Part shown: piece after piece, positions 16,475 through 25,387 of the stretch
Numbering within the stretch: the stretch's first letter is position 1
Layout: each line of letters opens with the position of its first letter
From: Paracoccus alcaliphilus
GTDB lineage: Bacteria; Pseudomonadota; Alphaproteobacteria; Rhodobacterales; Rhodobacteraceae
Direction of reading: 5' to 3'
Assembly (NCBI RefSeq): GCF_028553725.1
Contig: NZ_CP067124.1
Coordinates: forward strand, 2,428,001 to 2,492,000
DNA: 64,000 nt
The notes under the pieces: generated by a model
Told to the model about the DNA's origin: nothing
The model's database searches: none
Seen by the model: the letters and a program-made list of their open reading frames with translations, nothing else
Made by a program: the position numbers and the translations under genes

Positions 16475-19066
16475 TCAGAGATACGCAGGTAGCTTCGCCT
16501 TCCATTCGCTCATCAGGATCAAGGTGCCTCCGACGGTCTCGCCGTGTTTGACCAGTTCCAATTCGCCGACCGGCGTTGCTTCGTCCCATTCAAAATGCTC
16601 CGAGAGGAACGACAGCGTCTCGCGCTTGTAGGCCGTGTCGAGGTTGTCGAGCTGGTCGCCCTTGGTTTCCAGCACCGTGATCCGCTTCGCTTCGCCATCG
16701 CGCTGCACGGCGAAGATGAAATCCGGATAAATTTTGGCCTTCTTCCATCCCTGAATGCCGTATTGCGTCCGCGCGACATTGCGGTGCCACCAGGCCAGCG
16801 TCTTTTCGCCGTCGAGATAGACCGCCACATCCCGCTCGTCGCTGTTCAGCTCGTTCTCGTAGACCGGCGCGAAAAGACTCTTTTCGAGCGGGCCGCCCGC
16901 GCGGTTCAGGAGCTGGCGCGCGTTTTCCGGTTCCGTCGTTTCGATGCTGAACGGCATTCGCCAGTTGCGGCCATCGAGCCGCAAGCGAAACTGGATGCGT
17001 CCCGCCGCTACCTCGGCCTTGAACAGGGCTTCGGCGCGCGCGTTCCGCGCCGCTTCGAGGCCCTTGCGCAGCTCTTCCACGATCAGGCTAGCGAGCAGGC
17101 CGAGCTTCGCGTCATCGAAGCCCCGCGCCCGCAGGGCCGCAACCGTCGCGCCGACAATCTCGCGGCCGACGAAGGGATTCGGCACGATGTCGGAAATCAT
17201 CCGGACGGCATGCGCCGGATCGAAGGCGAGGATTTCCGCGTTGGCGGCGACAGTCTCGCCGACGAACAATTCGTCGCCGTCCTCGGCAAGCCTGATCCGT
17301 TGGAGCTGGCTTTCCGCCGCCTGTGCGTTTTCGGGCACCCGATCCGCGATGTCCTGCGGATCGAAGCCCCGCCAGTCGAGCGCGGAAAGCACATCCGTCT
17401 CGTAGTCCAGCTCGCGCGCGTCGCCGCTTTCCACCACCATCACCTTGGGCAGGTAGATTTCCGTGGAGGCGAAAGCCGGGCGGCGATTGATCGTGCGGGC
17501 AGTCTTACCGGTCCCGCTTTTGTCGTCCTGCGTCACGCGCAGGACCAGATCGCCGAGGCCGTCCTGTTCGAGGCCGTCTTTAATGGCACCGACGACCGTC
17601 GCAGTATCGGCGTGATGCGTGATGACGTGGCACTCATCGAGCGCTTCAACGTCCGTTTTGAGCGCGCCGGGCTGGCGGAGAATGCGGCCGACAAGCTGGG
17701 TCATGGCCTTGAGGTTGGCGCTGGCCGCAAGGCTGCACAGCACATAGGCGAAGGGGCAATCCCAGCCCTCTTGCAGGGCCTGTTTCGTGATAATCGCCCG
17801 CACGCGGTTGGTGGGCGAGAGCAGGTCCTGATTTTCGGGATCGTTGAGGTCGTTTTGCTGGGCGGTTTTAATCGCGATTTCCGCCTGGTCGAAACCCGCC
17901 GTCAGGAGCCAGTCTTTTACATCTTCCGCATGGATATGGCCGCTTTCGCGCTGATCCGCGCCCGTGCGCTCGACCTGGATCAGCATGATCGGGCGAATAT
18001 AGCGGCCCGTATCGGCCCGCAGTTGCCGGGCTTCGGCATCGAGCGCGTTGAGCTTGGCAAGCGCCGCGTTCAGCGTCGCCTTCCAGTCATTGCCCTGCCG
18101 GGGATCAAGGTTGAGCGGCATCTTTATCATGCCTTCACGGTCCAGCTCGCGCCCCGTCACTTCCACCAGCACATTGGCATAGCGGCCTTCGCGCGGATTG
18201 CGGCCGCCGCGCGGCTGCACATCCTGCGGCGTGGCCGTCAGCTCCAGCACGAAACACGGGTTGAATCCGTAAAGCGTGCCGAAAGCGAGATCGGAAATGG
18301 CGCGGTGGCCTTCATCCATCACGACCACGGGCCGAATGATCCGAAGGGCGTTCCCGAGGGAATCCTTCACCAACGGGAACATGCCGGTATAGGCGGAGAG
18401 GTTCGGCGTGCGGTCGATGGCGGCTTGATGCGCCTGTTGTTCGCCTTCGGGCGGGAAGAAGCCGTGCACGTCGCCCCGGTCCTGAAACATTTTCAGGGAA
18501 TCCTGCGTCTCACGGTTCGCAGATTGCAGCATCAGCAGCATGATGCAGATATTGGTTTCCACGTCCCGCGCATCGAGCCGGTCGGTTTTCTCCATGATCT
18601 TCACGCGCCCCGCCGCTGCGCGGTCCAGCGCCTGACGGTAGGGGTGCTGGCGATCCTTCAGGTGCTTGAGCGTCTGCGTATAAATCGCTTCGTTCGGCAC
18701 GATCCACAGGACGAAACCGGTGTTGCGGTCGAGATAGCGGCCCATCACCCGCGAGACGGCGGAGACGGCAAGCCATGTCTTACCGCCGCCGGTTGGCACT
18801 TTCAGCACGGCGTTGGGCACGGGCCGCTCGCAGCCGTCCATGCGCGGCGAGAACGGAATCGCGGCGCGGGAAGCGGGCAGCTTCCCCGCCGCCTTCATCG
18901 CTTCCCAAGCCTCTTTCGCGAAATCCGGAGTGGCAAGACCAAGGTCCGGGTCTTGCGCGGCAAGCGCCGCCACCTTGTCGGCGCGCGCCTTCTTTTCCTT
19001 CAAAAGGTCGAGATAGTCGTCGAGCGTCTTGATGACGCGGTCCTGATAATCGAGCTGGCGAAACAC
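16475..19066 (-). CDS. res: Type III restriction enzyme, Res subunit
   Basis: 863-residue translocase-nuclease of a type III restriction system; with Mod it cuts DNA carrying unmethylated head-to-head sites. Helicase motifs visible: Walker A KVPTGGGKTWLAVSAV, motif II VVVMDEGHRAISDLAFG, and motif VI-like TQLVGRILRQPGALK. Near the C-terminus is a PD-(D/E)XK-type endonuclease signature, KIYPDFIFAVQRDGEAKRITVLETKGDQ (cut here into Asp, then Glu-Thr-Lys). GTG start at 19,066, four bases after the mod stop with GGAG upstream, so it is cotranscribed with mod. No frameshift or missing motif seen. Confidence 0.9.
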   Translation of the reverse strand: MFRQLDYQDRVIKTLDDYLDLLKEKKARADKVAALAAQDPDLGLATPDFAKEAWEAMKAAGKLPASRAAIPFSPRMDGCERPVPNAVLKVPTGGGKTWLAVSAVSRVMGRYLDRNTGFVLWIVPNEAIYTQTLKHLKDRQHPYRQALDRAAAGRVKIMEKTDRLDARDVETNICIMLLMLQSANRETQDSLKMFQDRGDVHGFFPPEGEQQAHQAAIDRTPNLSAYTGMFPLVKDSLGNALRIIRPVVVMDEGHRAISDLAFGTLYGFNPCFVLELTATPQDVQPRGGRNPREGRYANVLVEVTGRELDREGMIKMPLNLDPRQGNDWKATLNAALAKLNALDAEARQLRADTGRYIRPIMLIQVERTGADQRESGHIHAEDVKDWLLTAGFDQAEIAIKTAQQNDLNDPENQDLLSPTNRVRAIITKQALQEGWDCPFAYVLCSLAASANLKAMTQLVGRILRQPGALKTDVEALDECHVITHHADTATVVGAIKDGLEQDGLGDLVLRVTQDDKSGTGKTARTINRRPAFASTEIYLPKVMVVESGDARELDYETDVLSALDWRGFDPQDIADRVPENAQAAESQLQRIRLAEDGDELFVGETVAANAEILAFDPAHAVRMISDIVPNPFVGREIVGATVAALRARGFDDAKLGLLASLIVEELRKGLEAARNARAEALFKAEVAAGRIQFRLRLDGRNWRMPFSIETTEPENARQLLNRAGGPLEKSLFAPVYENELNSDERDVAVYLDGEKTLAWWHRNVARTQYGIQGWKKAKIYPDFIFAVQRDGEAKRITVLETKGDQLDNLDTAYKRETLSFLSEHFEWDEATPVGELELVKHGETVGGTLILMSEWKAKLPAYL

Positions 19067-19070
19067 GGCG

Positions 19071-20801
19071 TCAGCTCCGATCTATCCGGTAGAGCGCGAA
19101 GGGCAGCGGCACGAACTCCACGGGGATGTTCTGTTCCGCCAGCATCTTCTGGCTCACGAACCGCGCCGGGGCGAAGACAAGGTGCCGCTTGTCCGGATCG
19201 GAGGCGGCGAATGCCTTGGCGCGCGCCAGCGTCAGGGCCGCTTCCGGCGATTTCAGCCAGTCGAGATCGGGCTTGTAGATCAGCCAGACATGCTGGCCTT
19301 CTATGGCACCGAGATAGAAATCATCCTCCCGCACGGCTGCGGGATCGAGCGCGCGATTGGTCGCCATGTGGAACAGTGCCGCGCCGAGACCGGCATAGGG
19401 CGGCAGGGTTTCACCGCTCAGCACCTTATCCAGCTCCACGGGATCGCCGAGAGTGCAATAGGTGAAGGTGCCGCCGAGGCCGGCTTTATACTCGTCGTCC
19501 TTTGAAGTCGGAACGCCCTGGATAAGGCGGCGAACACGCTCTGCCGTCAGTTCGTCGGCATAATCTTCCATTTCGACAAGGATAAACTTCCGATTTCCGG
19601 CATCCCTCTCGTTCAGTTTCATGACCGCCTGCGCCGTCGTTCCGGAGCCAGCAAATGAGTCGAGAACGACAGCATCCGGGCCAGCGGTGTATGAAAGAAG
19701 CCACTCAATAAGCGTGTAGGTCTTTGGATTCTTGAAGGCTTGCTTCGACTCTGGGAAAATCTTTTTCAGCTCATTCGCGCCGCGCCGACCATCTATTTCA
19801 ATGATCCCCGGCATCTTCTCCTTGTAGTCCTTCACGTAGGTCTTGAGGCGGATGAGCTGATCGGGATCGTCGCTGAAAATGATGCGGTCCTGCGCAAGCA
19901 ACTCGTCGCGGGTGTCTTCAGGAAAGCGGTATCCCATGAGCGGTTGCGGCACCAGTTTCTGGGTCTTGGGATTCACTAAATCCCAGCGATAACCCTCACG
20001 GCCCGGGTTGTGGACGCTTCGCGAGGCAGTGAAAATCCCGCCCCGGTCGATCTGATTATACTCCTGCAAGGGGCCGAGTTGCGGCTTATGCAGTCTGAAC
20101 CATTCCGTATATTGTGATGAAAGCTCATCATCGCTTAAGTTGGCGGCCAAAAGCTCCTGTTCCTTCGCAAGAAGGCAATCTTTCAGGTCCGACCACGGAG
20201 AACTCCAGATAGGTGCAACGCCATCCCGCTCCAAGCAAAAGACATGAACATACTCATGTTCAATTGCGATATTCGTTGGATTATTATCTGTCGCATTCTT
20301 CCAGATAATGGTGCCAAGATGAGGGTTGCTTTTCGGATTGTTATTGTCTCCAAATGTAGCGTGCAGAAGATGCTTGAACAGAGCGACCTCGTTATCATCG
20401 ATGCTCGCAAAAATGACTGCCCCCGGCTTCATGAGGTCGCGTAAGAGCTGAAGGCGCGGCCACATCATGCACGCCCACTTGTCATGCCGAAGCGTGTCAT
20501 CGACGGTGATTGGATTGCTATCGAGCCATTCCTGAATCACCGGCGAATTGACTTTGTCGTTATATGACCAATCGCTCTTGCCGGTATTGTAGGGCGGGTC
20601 GATATACACGCAATCTACCTTGCCCGCATAAAGCGGCAGGAGCGCCTTCAGCGCGTGCAGATTGTCGCCGTGAATGACGAGATTGCCGTCAAGCGCAACC
20701 GGGCCGATGCCCTTGCTTTCATCGGGCACAAGCGGACGGAAGGGCACCGCCAGATGGTGGTTGTAGACAAACTCTTTGCCCTTGAAACTCAGCTCCGTCA
20801 T
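19071..20801 (-). CDS. mod: Type III DNA methyltransferase, Mod subunit
   Basis: 576-residue N6-adenine or N4-cytosine methyltransferase that supplies both specificity and protection. Motif IV DPPYNTG occurs near residue 68 and motif I (VVLDSFAGSGTTAQAVM) near residue 370, the order of beta-class Mod proteins. The target recognition region lies between them and cannot be read for specificity. Its ATG overlaps the stop of the HigA-like gene (ATGA at 20,798-20,801), making a three-gene operon regulator-mod-res. No tetranucleotide or similar repeat suggests phase variation. Confidence 0.92.
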   Translation of the reverse strand: MTELSFKGKEFVYNHHLAVPFRPLVPDESKGIGPVALDGNLVIHGDNLHALKALLPLYAGKVDCVYIDPPYNTGKSDWSYNDKVNSPVIQEWLDSNPITVDDTLRHDKWACMMWPRLQLLRDLMKPGAVIFASIDDNEVALFKHLLHATFGDNNNPKSNPHLGTIIWKNATDNNPTNIAIEHEYVHVFCLERDGVAPIWSSPWSDLKDCLLAKEQELLAANLSDDELSSQYTEWFRLHKPQLGPLQEYNQIDRGGIFTASRSVHNPGREGYRWDLVNPKTQKLVPQPLMGYRFPEDTRDELLAQDRIIFSDDPDQLIRLKTYVKDYKEKMPGIIEIDGRRGANELKKIFPESKQAFKNPKTYTLIEWLLSYTAGPDAVVLDSFAGSGTTAQAVMKLNERDAGNRKFILVEMEDYADELTAERVRRLIQGVPTSKDDEYKAGLGGTFTYCTLGDPVELDKVLSGETLPPYAGLGAALFHMATNRALDPAAVREDDFYLGAIEGQHVWLIYKPDLDWLKSPEAALTLARAKAFAASDPDKRHLVFAPARFVSQKMLAEQNIPVEFVPLPFALYRIDRS

Positions 20802-21121
20802 GCTCGACCCTTCGTATTCATTCCTGTGTATCGCTCGACCTTGATCTCCGCTTCCCGCCTGCGGGCCTGCGCAATGTCGTAGCTGTTCTGCATGCGCATC
20901 AGCGTCTCCATCGGTACGCCGAAGGCCTTTTCAATCCGGATCGCCATTTCCGGCGACAGGTGCGCACGCTCGTTCAGAAGCGCCGACAAGGCCGGTCGCG
21001 TAACCCCCAACGCCTCTGCCGCCTCGGTCACGGACAAGCCGAGCGGTTGCAGCACCTCATGCTTGACGAAACCGCCAGGATGGGCGGGCGTCTTCAGCCG
21101 AAGGTCATGCTCATCGGTCAT
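20798..21121 (-). CDS. HigA-family helix-turn-helix regulator
   Basis: 107 residues of the HigA antidote family: LKTPAHPGGFVKHEVLQPLGLSVTEAAEALGVTRPALSALLNERAHLSPEMAIRIEKAFG, an XRE helix-turn-helix preceded by the typical HPG segment. HigA normally neutralises the HigB RNase encoded next to it, but no higB-like gene is found upstream or downstream. Instead the gene is first in the type III restriction operon and overlaps mod as ATGA. The arrangement suggests a controller of restriction gene expression, as C proteins do in type II systems; this is inference. Confidence 0.82.
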   Translation of the reverse strand: MTDEHDLRLKTPAHPGGFVKHEVLQPLGLSVTEAAEALGVTRPALSALLNERAHLSPEMAIRIEKAFGVPMETLMRMQNSYDIAQARRREAEIKVERYTGMNTKGRA

Positions 21122-21180
21122 CGCGCTGCCCGTTGAATGTTCATCGATTCGGATGCAGCGTATCGGACGTAACGTTTCCT

Positions 21181-21197
21181 GTAAAGTGACGCTTTAC
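21181..21197. promoter_or_regulatory. Palindromic operator upstream of the HigA-like gene
   Basis: Arms GTAAAG and CTTTAC separated by 5 nt, 60 bp upstream of the regulator's start. Symmetric sites of this kind flank higA promoters, so this is the likely autoregulatory operator for the restriction operon. The rest of the 269-bp gap up to 21,390 has a further short dyad, GGTGCC-A-GGCACC, near 21,208-21,220, and no gene. Confidence 0.5.
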
Positions 21198-21390
21198 GGA
21201 ACATGGCGGTGCCAGGCACCTATTTTCGGGCGCGAAAGCAGGCCAAAAGCCCGCCTCCCAAAAACCATTGTGACAGAGACCAAAAAATCGGTCCCGGAAA
21301 CAGCCATCTAAGCCATTGATTTAAAACAAATCTGAACACATCGTCGAAAAACGTGGCCGTGAAGGTAGTTGAATTAATAAATTAAGTAGT

Positions 21391-23028
21391 GTGACATGCC
21401 CTATGACCAGCGTTGCGCAGTACCTTTCCGAGCATGGTCCCTCACGTTCCTCACGGATCGTTGAGGCATTTGTCGCATCTGGTTTATCCGCAGAGGCAGC
21501 GCGTCAACGCGTATCGCGAGCCAAGCCGCCGGTCCGCAGCTTTCCTGTTCCGCTCCTGCCTAAACGCGAGGCGTTCCTCTATCTGGAGAAGGACCGCAAC
21601 GGCGAACGGTTCTGGCAAAATTTCCTGCGCGATCTCCGCGAAACCAATTCGATTACGGCGGCGGCTATCGACGGCGTGATCGCTCGGGGCGGCATAATTC
21701 CTGTCGAGCAATTCGCGGTTGTAAGCGGTGCGACGGTCAGGCCTAAGACCGGGCAAGTCCCGGCTGATACGGTCGCCAGCCGTCTCATAAAGTCCGACTT
21801 CCTCAAGGAATTCCACGACCCGGAATATGGCCGCTGTTTCCGCACGGCTCCGAGCTTGGCCATGGGCACACCCGCTGCCATGCGGGCGCGGGACATTACG
21901 GAACGTGTCTTGCTGGATGGCCTGCGCGAATGGTGCCGAAAAATTGGCCTCGCGAGCTACAACGCCATCCGCATCCGGGGCGACGAAGACTTGAAGCCGA
22001 TCGGGCCTTTCGCATTCGATCTTGCCGGGCCGAGCTATCTCCTACCGTTGCAGGGATCGGCAAGCAAACCGGGTTTCGTTGTGGCGGACGTTTTCGCCGA
22101 AGGCATTTTGACCGTCCATGAGATTCAGTTCTTCATCCGCAAAGCTCGCGTTCTCAAAGCCAGCTTCAAGGATATCGGCATTCTGTCGATCATCGTCGCG
22201 GAAGGCTTCACGGGCGAAGCAATGACCGCAGGACATGCGGCGGGCGTTATGCTGGCAACCCCCAAAGACCTGTTCGGGAGGCGTGTCGGGGAGGCAATCG
22301 CCTCGCTCTGCGAAGTGCTCAAGAATGCCGCGAAATATTCGTCATCGAGCCCCGAACGCCTCACCATGCTGTTGAACAACCTGTTTGATATCGAAGGACG
22401 CAACAAGAACCTTCGGGGCATCCTGTTTGAGATGGTGGCGGGCTATCTTGCAAGGCGCACAGCCATGACGATGGATATGGGCGTCACCGCCAAAGACCCG
22501 AGCACCGGGAAGACAGCGGATATCGACGTTCAGACGATCACGAACCAGAACGCAATCGTCACGGCCATTGAATGCAAAGGTAAGGAGCCGGGCGGTGTGT
22601 TGAGTCTGGCAGAGGTGGAGGAATGGCTCGCGAAGATTCCCACATTCCGCGCTCATTACGCTCAGCACGGGTATTTACGCGAGGCAGAGCAGCGCTTCGA
22701 AATTTGGACGAGTGGCAGCATCGCACCTGATGCGCTGGCGAAACTGAAAGAGGAACAGGTCCGCCGCGTAAAGGCGAAGATCGACTGGAAGGACGGCGAT
22801 GCGGTTCTGGCGCTGGCGAGGGCGGGCAAAGAGAAGGCCCTTGCCGACGCTCTCAACCAGCATTTCTTCCGTCACCCGCTTGCCGAAGTCGCCAAGCAAT
22901 TCGAAGCCGACGAGGCCGCAGGAAAAGTGCAGTCATGGATGGCTCCTACGAAATCTAAACCGCCTGAGTTCAAAGGTCTGGCGATTGAAGTCGTCTCGTT
23001 GGATGACGAGTTGGACGCCGCCGAGTGA
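21391..23028 (+). CDS. Uncharacterised protein with a PD-(D/E)XK nuclease-like core
   Basis: About 545 residues, not assigned to a named family. The N-terminus (VAQYLSEHGPSRSSRIVEAFVASGLSAEAARQRVSRA) looks like a winged-helix DNA-binding segment. In the C-terminal half, GKTADIDVQTI, about 20 residues later TAIECKGKEPGG, has the Asp...Glu-x-Lys spacing of restriction-type nucleases, preceded by a helix (RGILFEMVAGYLARR) that often carries an acidic ligand. It is divergent from the restriction operon and may be another defence nuclease. Start is uncertain: GTG 21,391 opens the frame and ATG 21,403 is equally possible; neither has a good ribosome-binding site. Confidence 0.7.
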   Translation: MTCPMTSVAQYLSEHGPSRSSRIVEAFVASGLSAEAARQRVSRAKPPVRSFPVPLLPKREAFLYLEKDRNGERFWQNFLRDLRETNSITAAAIDGVIARGGIIPVEQFAVVSGATVRPKTGQVPADTVASRLIKSDFLKEFHDPEYGRCFRTAPSLAMGTPAAMRARDITERVLLDGLREWCRKIGLASYNAIRIRGDEDLKPIGPFAFDLAGPSYLLPLQGSASKPGFVVADVFAEGILTVHEIQFFIRKARVLKASFKDIGILSIIVAEGFTGEAMTAGHAAGVMLATPKDLFGRRVGEAIASLCEVLKNAAKYSSSSPERLTMLLNNLFDIEGRNKNLRGILFEMVAGYLARRTAMTMDMGVTAKDPSTGKTADIDVQTITNQNAIVTAIECKGKEPGGVLSLAEVEEWLAKIPTFRAHYAQHGYLREAEQRFEIWTSGSIAPDALAKLKEEQVRRVKAKIDWKDGDAVLALARAGKEKALADALNQHFFRHPLAEVAKQFEADEAAGKVQSWMAPTKSKPPEFKGLAIEVVSLDDELDAAE

Positions 23029-23442
23029 CCTAGAGCCCAAGATCCGAATTGCCGCCGATAGCCACATAAATTCCGCTGAAAACCGCTGGCTGCCGCAAGT
23101 CATGGATGCCTGAACAAACTGCTGGCCCGAAGCGAACGCGCTATTCGTTGCGCTGTGGAGAGCCGCTAGTGACAATGTCCCGGCGCTGTAGCGCCGGGTC
23201 CGTAGAAACACATGGTGAAAACGAATAGACCGGAACCCATTGTAGTACCATTGGTTTCCTGTCGATTCTCGAACCCGGACTTATAGGGCTATGGAGTAAA
23301 CGTAGTTGTCATCTTCACCTGGCGCGGTGCGCCACCCTCCTTAAGGGTTGGCTTTATGGGTCGAGCCTAGCTCCCCATTATTTCACAACCAAACTGGTGA
23401 CATATCGCACGAGCACGTTTCGGCAGGCGCCCGCGGAAGCGT
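23029..23442. other. 414-bp gap with one strong hairpin
   Basis: No gene is supported. A near-perfect palindrome at 23,179-23,198 (arms CCCGGCGCT and AGCGCCGGG, 2 nt apart) could be a terminator for the preceding gene or a REP-like unit. The rest shows nothing I can name. It marks the boundary between the defence cluster and the broken trb operon. Confidence 0.5.
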
Positions 23443-24090
23443 TCACCGCACCAGGTCGACGATTTGATTGCTCCCGCTGTCAACCCGTACTTCAAGCGCG
23501 CTCGACCGCGAAATAAGGTATGCGGTGGAGCCACCAAGGTCGAACGGGAAAATGAATGGGCTGGACTCGATATTTGTTACCGAGAGTGCACAGCTAGTAT
23601 ATCGCAAGCACGCTTCGACGAGCCAAGCGACTACGGAGGATCCCAGTAGTTTGACCGGCGTCTGGCGTAGGATCACCTTGCCCCTTTCGGTACGGGTAAT
23701 AGCGCCCCAGTTCGCCAGTGACTGGAGGACCATATTCGTCATGCGGCGAGTGCCTTCTCGTTCCCCGTAAATCTCGGCCATTCTCCTGTGGACTTCAGCG
23801 GACGTGCAGTCGCCCTGAAGCGCCGTCAGACGACCAACAATCTCCGCTACCTTCCCGAAAAACGGATATGTTGCGATGGCCATGCCCCAAGTCAGGGGGA
23901 AAACGGTCGCATCTGGTGCCTCGCGATATAATTCGATGCCGCGATCAGCAAATTCAACAAGATCAGGCCGCGGTTCTAGCCACAAGCGGTTGAGTACAGT
24001 TTTCGTCTTCTTCTTCGCGGCTGCTCCCGCATGCGCGGAATCTAGGAGATCCGAGAGATCATCGGTTGTGGCTACGCCCGTTCTGACACG
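23443..24090 (-). pseudogene. 3' fragment of an unknown gene fused to the end of trbG'
   Basis: About 210 residues in one frame (TDDLSDLLDSAHAGAAAKKK ... DSGSNQIVDLVR), with no start codon of its own; upstream the frame runs into antisense of trbG. The middle part, SAEVHRRMAEIYGEREGTRRMTNMVLQSLANWGAITRT, reads like a winged helix. The family is not recognised. Composition is lower in GC than trb. It is probably the 3' part of a gene whose 5' end was lost when the trb operon was joined here at about 24,075-24,100. Confidence 0.5.
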
Positions 24091-24701
24091 CAGCGCATGT
24101 AGAGCGACTCGCGGGCACGCAGCTCGATCATGTAAGTGCGCCGGTCGGTGGTGACGACGAGATTTGTCGAGATGTCCTGCCGCGATGGTTTGACGAGGAT
24201 GTGGACGCGGCGGTTCACACCGCTGCCGCTTTCGGTATCCCCGATAATCCAGCGAGCAGTATCGCCCGCCGCGATCGGCCCCGCGCCGGTCAGGCTCTCG
24301 CCCGGCTCCAGCGCGATATTGGTGATCTGCCCCGGCGCGGCATAGACCTGATAAAGTGCGCCTTCCGACCAGGGGTAGATCTGGATGGCGTTGTAGTAGC
24401 CTTCGCGGCGCGGTTCGACGCGAGCGGCGGCATTGGCGTTCTCGACGCGGCCCGCCGGCGTGCCTGCTGCGGTTCCGCCACGCGCGACCGTCCATGCCGG
24501 CGGCGTGTGCAATGGCCGGGGCCGGTCATCGGTGGCGGCAGCCTGCACGGCCGGCAGTGCAGGAACATCGGCATCGTAGCTGAATTGCGGCGTGCGGTTG
24601 GTGGCGCAGCCCGCCAGCATAGTGGCCGAGAGCAGCAAAGCCGCGAAAGCGGGTTTACGAAAAGCCGGGATGCCGGAATTGCGGGGAAACGTGCGGGTCA
24701 T
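24072..24701 (-). pseudogene. trbG: TrbG conjugation protein, C-terminus lost
   Basis: VirB9-like outer-membrane-associated subunit of the P-type mating pore. The 5' part is intact: start at 24,701 (ATGA with trbF), a lipoprotein-type signal ending LLSATMLAGC, then the VirB9 region with EGYYNAIQIYPWSEGALYQVYAAPGQITNIALEPGE and TNLVVTTDRRTYMIELRA. It stops after SLYMRCVSERA, about 209 residues, where TrbG proteins normally continue for roughly another 100. The loss coincides with the junction to an unrelated gene fragment. Confidence 0.82.
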
Positions 24702-25387
24702 TGGCTCATCTCCCGCGACCATGAGATTGCATTGACGTAGATGCCGAGCGGATTGGCGCGCAGGCGCTCGGCATCGCGCGGCGTCTGGATCACGATGGTC
24801 AGGATCGCAGTCCAGCGCTCGGTCGTGGAAAGCTGCCCGTTCTCGTAGTGGCGCTCGGTCCAGGCGACGCGGAAACTGTCGTTCGAGGCGCGGATGACGC
24901 TGGAGACTTCGACCGCTACAGCCACGCGGCCGACCTTCGTGAACGGGTCGTTGGCGCGGGCATAGTCGTTGAGCGCGGCGGCGCCCCGGTCCGTGGTGAA
25001 CTCATAGGCGCGCAGCCAGTTCTGACGCACGATGATGGCGTCAGCGGGGATCGAGCGTGTCTGCTCGATGAAACGGCTCAGATGGAAAGCGATCTGCGGA
25101 TCTGTCGGGCGGTAATCGGCTGTCGCTGCGGCAATGGTCTGCGCCTGACCGAGATTATCCACCTGCACCACCCAGGGCACGACAGTCCCGCGTGCCGATT
25201 GCCAGACAAGCGCGGAGGCGAATCCTGCCGAGAGGATCAACGAGCCGAAGGCCATGTAGCGCCAGTTCTTCGCCTGCACGCGGGCCGAACCGATGCGCTC
25301 GTCCCACACCTGCGCGGCTTTCTGGTAAGGCGTCTCGGGTTCGGGCGATTTGCCGTAATGGGTCGATGGGCGTCTGAAGATGTTCAT
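24698..25387 (-). CDS. trbF: TrbF (VirB8-like) conjugation protein
   Basis: 229-residue bitopic inner-membrane protein of the mating pore. A cytoplasmic N-terminus (MNIFRRPSTHYGKSPEPETPYQKAAQ) leads to one membrane segment (YMAFGSLILSAGFASALVW) and a periplasmic VirB8-type domain with RPTDPQIAFHLSRFIEQTRSIP and ERWTAILTIVIQTPRDAERLRANPLGIYVN. Complete length. It overlaps trbL upstream (ATGA at 25,384-25,387) and trbG downstream. The gene is intact, but the operon around it is truncated at both ends. Confidence 0.92.
   Translation of the reverse strand: MNIFRRPSTHYGKSPEPETPYQKAAQVWDERIGSARVQAKNWRYMAFGSLILSAGFASALVWQSARGTVVPWVVQVDNLGQAQTIAAATADYRPTDPQIAFHLSRFIEQTRSIPADAIIVRQNWLRAYEFTTDRGAAALNDYARANDPFTKVGRVAVAVEVSSVIRASNDSFRVAWTERHYENGQLSTTERWTAILTIVIQTPRDAERLRANPLGIYVNAISWSREMSQ

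Noticed and set aside
16544..19465. 973-codon plus-strand ORF across the restriction genes
   Set aside because: It is the antisense of res and the start of mod; Arg/His-rich with no domain, while the minus-strand products carry all helicase and nuclease motifs.
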